Source of the DNA: Bradysia coprophila | Lineage: Eukaryota; Arthropoda; Insecta; Diptera; Sciaridae | Length of the DNA: 64,000 bases | Direction of reading: 5' to 3' | Assembly (NCBI RefSeq): GCF_014529535.1 | Contig: NW_023503409.1 | Span: 3,782,390 to 3,846,389, forward strand | Part shown: positions 62,419 through 64,000 of the stretch, one piece after another | How the letters are laid out: each line of letters starts with the position of its first letter | Position numbering within the stretch: the first letter of the stretch is position 1 | Made by a program: the position numbers and the translations under genes | The notes under the pieces: model-generated | The model's database searches: none | Told to the model about the DNA's origin: nothing | The model's input: only the letters and a program-made list of their open reading frames with translations

Positions 62419-62636
62419 TTTTACTTCGGCAATGTTTTTTAAGTATACTTTTAAGTTAAGTGTGATAGTAGCAACATATGCGTAAGTTAAGACACACAAT
62501 TCTGGATTATCTATAGTTGAAGTGTTCTCATAGTTTTAATTCCTTCGTAGCTAAGCTAGCTAATTGTACAAAATTCGTTTTACACTTATTTAAAACCACC
62601 TATCTACTTACATTAAGTCGAAACTTACAAAAATGC

Positions 62637-62642
62637 AATAAA
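62637..62642 (+). promoter_or_regulatory. poly(A) signal of ATF6
   Basis: AATAAA about 220 bases downstream of the ATF6 stop codon. Confidence 0.55.
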
Positions 62643-63172
62643 TTTTGTGTTATTAATGAAATACAGCGATTTTTTCCCACCTTTCACTAGTTGAGGTAGT
62701 GGCACCGGTCGGTTCAATTGTATCTTTGGGAGCTACGACAACAGGGTAAAAGTTTGGAAAGCTCTGTTTATTGGTAATAAGAAAGTAAGAGTTGCATCCA
62801 TAAGTGTTTATTGGGCCTTTAGAATAAGAAAACATCTGCACTCGAACATTGAATTCGACAGGATTGATCCAAGAAATTGCGTGCTTCGCTATTTTTAGTC
62901 ATTAGGGTCAGGGTCAGATCACGCAACTTTTCAACAAAATTAGGCAAACCAATGATCGGCACATAGTCTTTTAGTCGGGCTACGGAAGTCTTTTTGTCAC
63001 CAAAAAGTTATGAATGCAAAAATATTGTCCGCCGGATCTAAGGACTAATCCGTGCGTTTTAGTAAGCAAAGTGCTTTCAAGCTAGAACTAGAATAAATTT
63101 ACAGACCAGGTTTGCTATGCATGCATCCTCCTTCCTAAATAGTTTTTGAATTTTCAATTAGTTTCTGTAAAG
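62643..63172. other. convergent spacer between ATF6 and SMYD4-like gene
   Basis: No gene or element recognised. A 62-codon minus-strand frame at 62653-62841 looks random. Confidence 0.4.
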
Positions 63173-63178
63173 TTTATT
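63173..63178 (-). promoter_or_regulatory. poly(A) signal of the SMYD4-like gene
   Basis: AATAAA on the minus strand, about 70 bases past the stop codon of the SMYD4-like gene. Confidence 0.55.
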
Positions 63179-63248
63179 TGGCTGAGAAACCGTACAATAC
63201 GCAACAACAACAACAAAAAATCGCGTAATAAATCATCGTGACATAGAG

Positions 63249-64000
63249 TTACATGGTAATCTTATTACCGTTCTGTAGCAAACACTCCTTCAACGATTGC
63301 TGGCAGTTACAGTAATCTCTAAACGGCGGTGCCATAACTTCATCCAACAATTTCAAAATTTGCAAATATTTTTTGTACGATCCGCTGTAATCCTTTTCGC
63401 TGTACAGTCGCTTCGCTGTTTTGTCCAACATATCCGTGTCCTAAGTCCAAAATAGATCGATAAAAATCACCTAAAACTCGTATCTATCTCAATTTCACTA
63501 ACCTGAATCGCCTTTAGGCCTTTCAAAATATTGGTGAATTGGCCACACTCAATGCACTTTATCATGAATTCATTGCAATCGCTCGGTATTGTGATAATGT
63601 TGTTGCAGGATGCACTATCCCCGTCACACCGGAATCGAATTTCGTCCGTTTTCATGTTCTCGTACAGTGGCCAATTTTCGTCACAAGCTTTGCAATTACA
63701 ATCGAACCAGTACTGCTCCTTTAAAGTAGCCTTTCGGTCATCAATCGCATGTTGACTGTAAATTGGCCCGTAATTTTCGGATATGGTTCCACCACTTTTA
63801 ATGTTCGATACCGAATGAACATGAACGGCACAGCCATTGTAGTATCTGCGAAAAGAGTGAATTTTTTTAAAGTGAGACTGTTACTGCCACACTGGGATAT
63901 GTTTAAGCAGCAAACCTCACGATATCCGGATTGCATGAATGATTAAACAATGCTAAAGTGGGATAGATGCCACCACCAATGAAAACTGTCTTCGACGACT
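63249..64000 (-). CDS. SMYD4-like SET/MYND protein, 3' part only
   Basis: Three exons are visible: 63916-64000 (runs off the window), 63503-63845 and 63249-63440, joined in phase to about 206 C-terminal residues. The SET-domain core is clear: YPTLALFNHSCNPD (NHSC, cofactor/substrate site), then GGTISENYGPIYS. A post-SET cysteine cluster follows (WFDCNCKACDENWP, FRCDG, CIECGQ). The tail (LYSEKDYSGSYKKYLQIL, APPFRDYCNCQQSLKECLL) is TPR-like as in SMYD4. SMYD proteins are lysine methyltransferases; SMYD4 members combine TPR repeats with SET-MYND and are linked to heart and muscle function (family knowledge). The MYND finger and N-terminal TPRs must lie beyond the right edge. Confidence 0.88.

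Noticed and set aside
1-64000. CRISPR arrays, operons, phage or bacterial gene clusters
   Set aside because: All recognised genes are intron-containing animal genes. Repeats are inverted or dispersed, with no regularly spaced direct-repeat array.

Overview
The window is AT-rich nuclear DNA of an insect, most likely a dipteran. The signs are many 50-75 bp introns with GT...AG borders, AATAAA poly(A) signals, a ZAD-C2H2 zinc-finger gene (a holometabolan speciality) and the two classic insect water-channel paralogues. A lower dipteran such as a fungus gnat is my guess; the sequence alone does not settle the species. Nothing suggests bacterial or phage DNA, and there is no CRISPR array.

Layout. 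1-2.2 kb: no recognisable gene. 2.3-7.3 kb (-): DIS3L2-type exoribonuclease, six exons. 7.3-8.8 kb: divergent intergenic region carrying two copies of a small inverted-repeat element. 8.8-11.8 kb (+): ZAD/C2H2 zinc-finger protein, five exons, ten fingers. 11.8-14.2 kb: non-coding, with a palindromic element. 14.4-16.6 kb (-): aquaporin (Prip-like), five coding exons. 16.6-31.5 kb: long gene-free stretch crowded with foldback/MITE elements, including a nested cluster at 25.4-29 kb. 31.6-53.0 kb (+): second aquaporin (Drip-like) with two introns of about 10 kb. A separate three-exon secreted GH16-like glycoside hydrolase gene (33.4-34.25 kb, +) lies inside its first intron. 54.4-55.6 kb (+): DUF4200/CCDC42-CFAP73-like coiled-coil ciliary protein. 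56.1-57.4 kb (-): methylthioadenosine phosphorylase. 58.3-59.5 kb: a MITE and a 1-kb near-perfect palindrome. 59.8-62.4 kb (+): ATF6, an ER-stress transcription factor with bZIP, one membrane segment and a conserved lumenal domain. 63.2-64.0 kb (-): 3' end of a SMYD4-like SET/MYND gene, cut by the window edge.

The protein-coding genes are mostly conserved housekeeping or regulatory genes (RNA decay, water transport, methionine salvage, ER stress). They form no operon-like system, although the two aquaporins are a divergent paralogue pair that share two intron positions. The most unusual item is the GH16-like gene: its closest family resemblance is to microbial GH16 proteins, yet it has introns, a signal peptide and its own poly(A) signal, and it sits in an aquaporin intron. 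This makes it a candidate horizontally acquired, domesticated gene. The second theme is a rich set of non-autonomous inverted-repeat elements, several with visible target-site duplications, plus an unidentified dispersed repeat family with many copies around the aquaporins. All exon models were assembled by eye from splice signals, reading phase and family conservation, and none was checked against transcripts.
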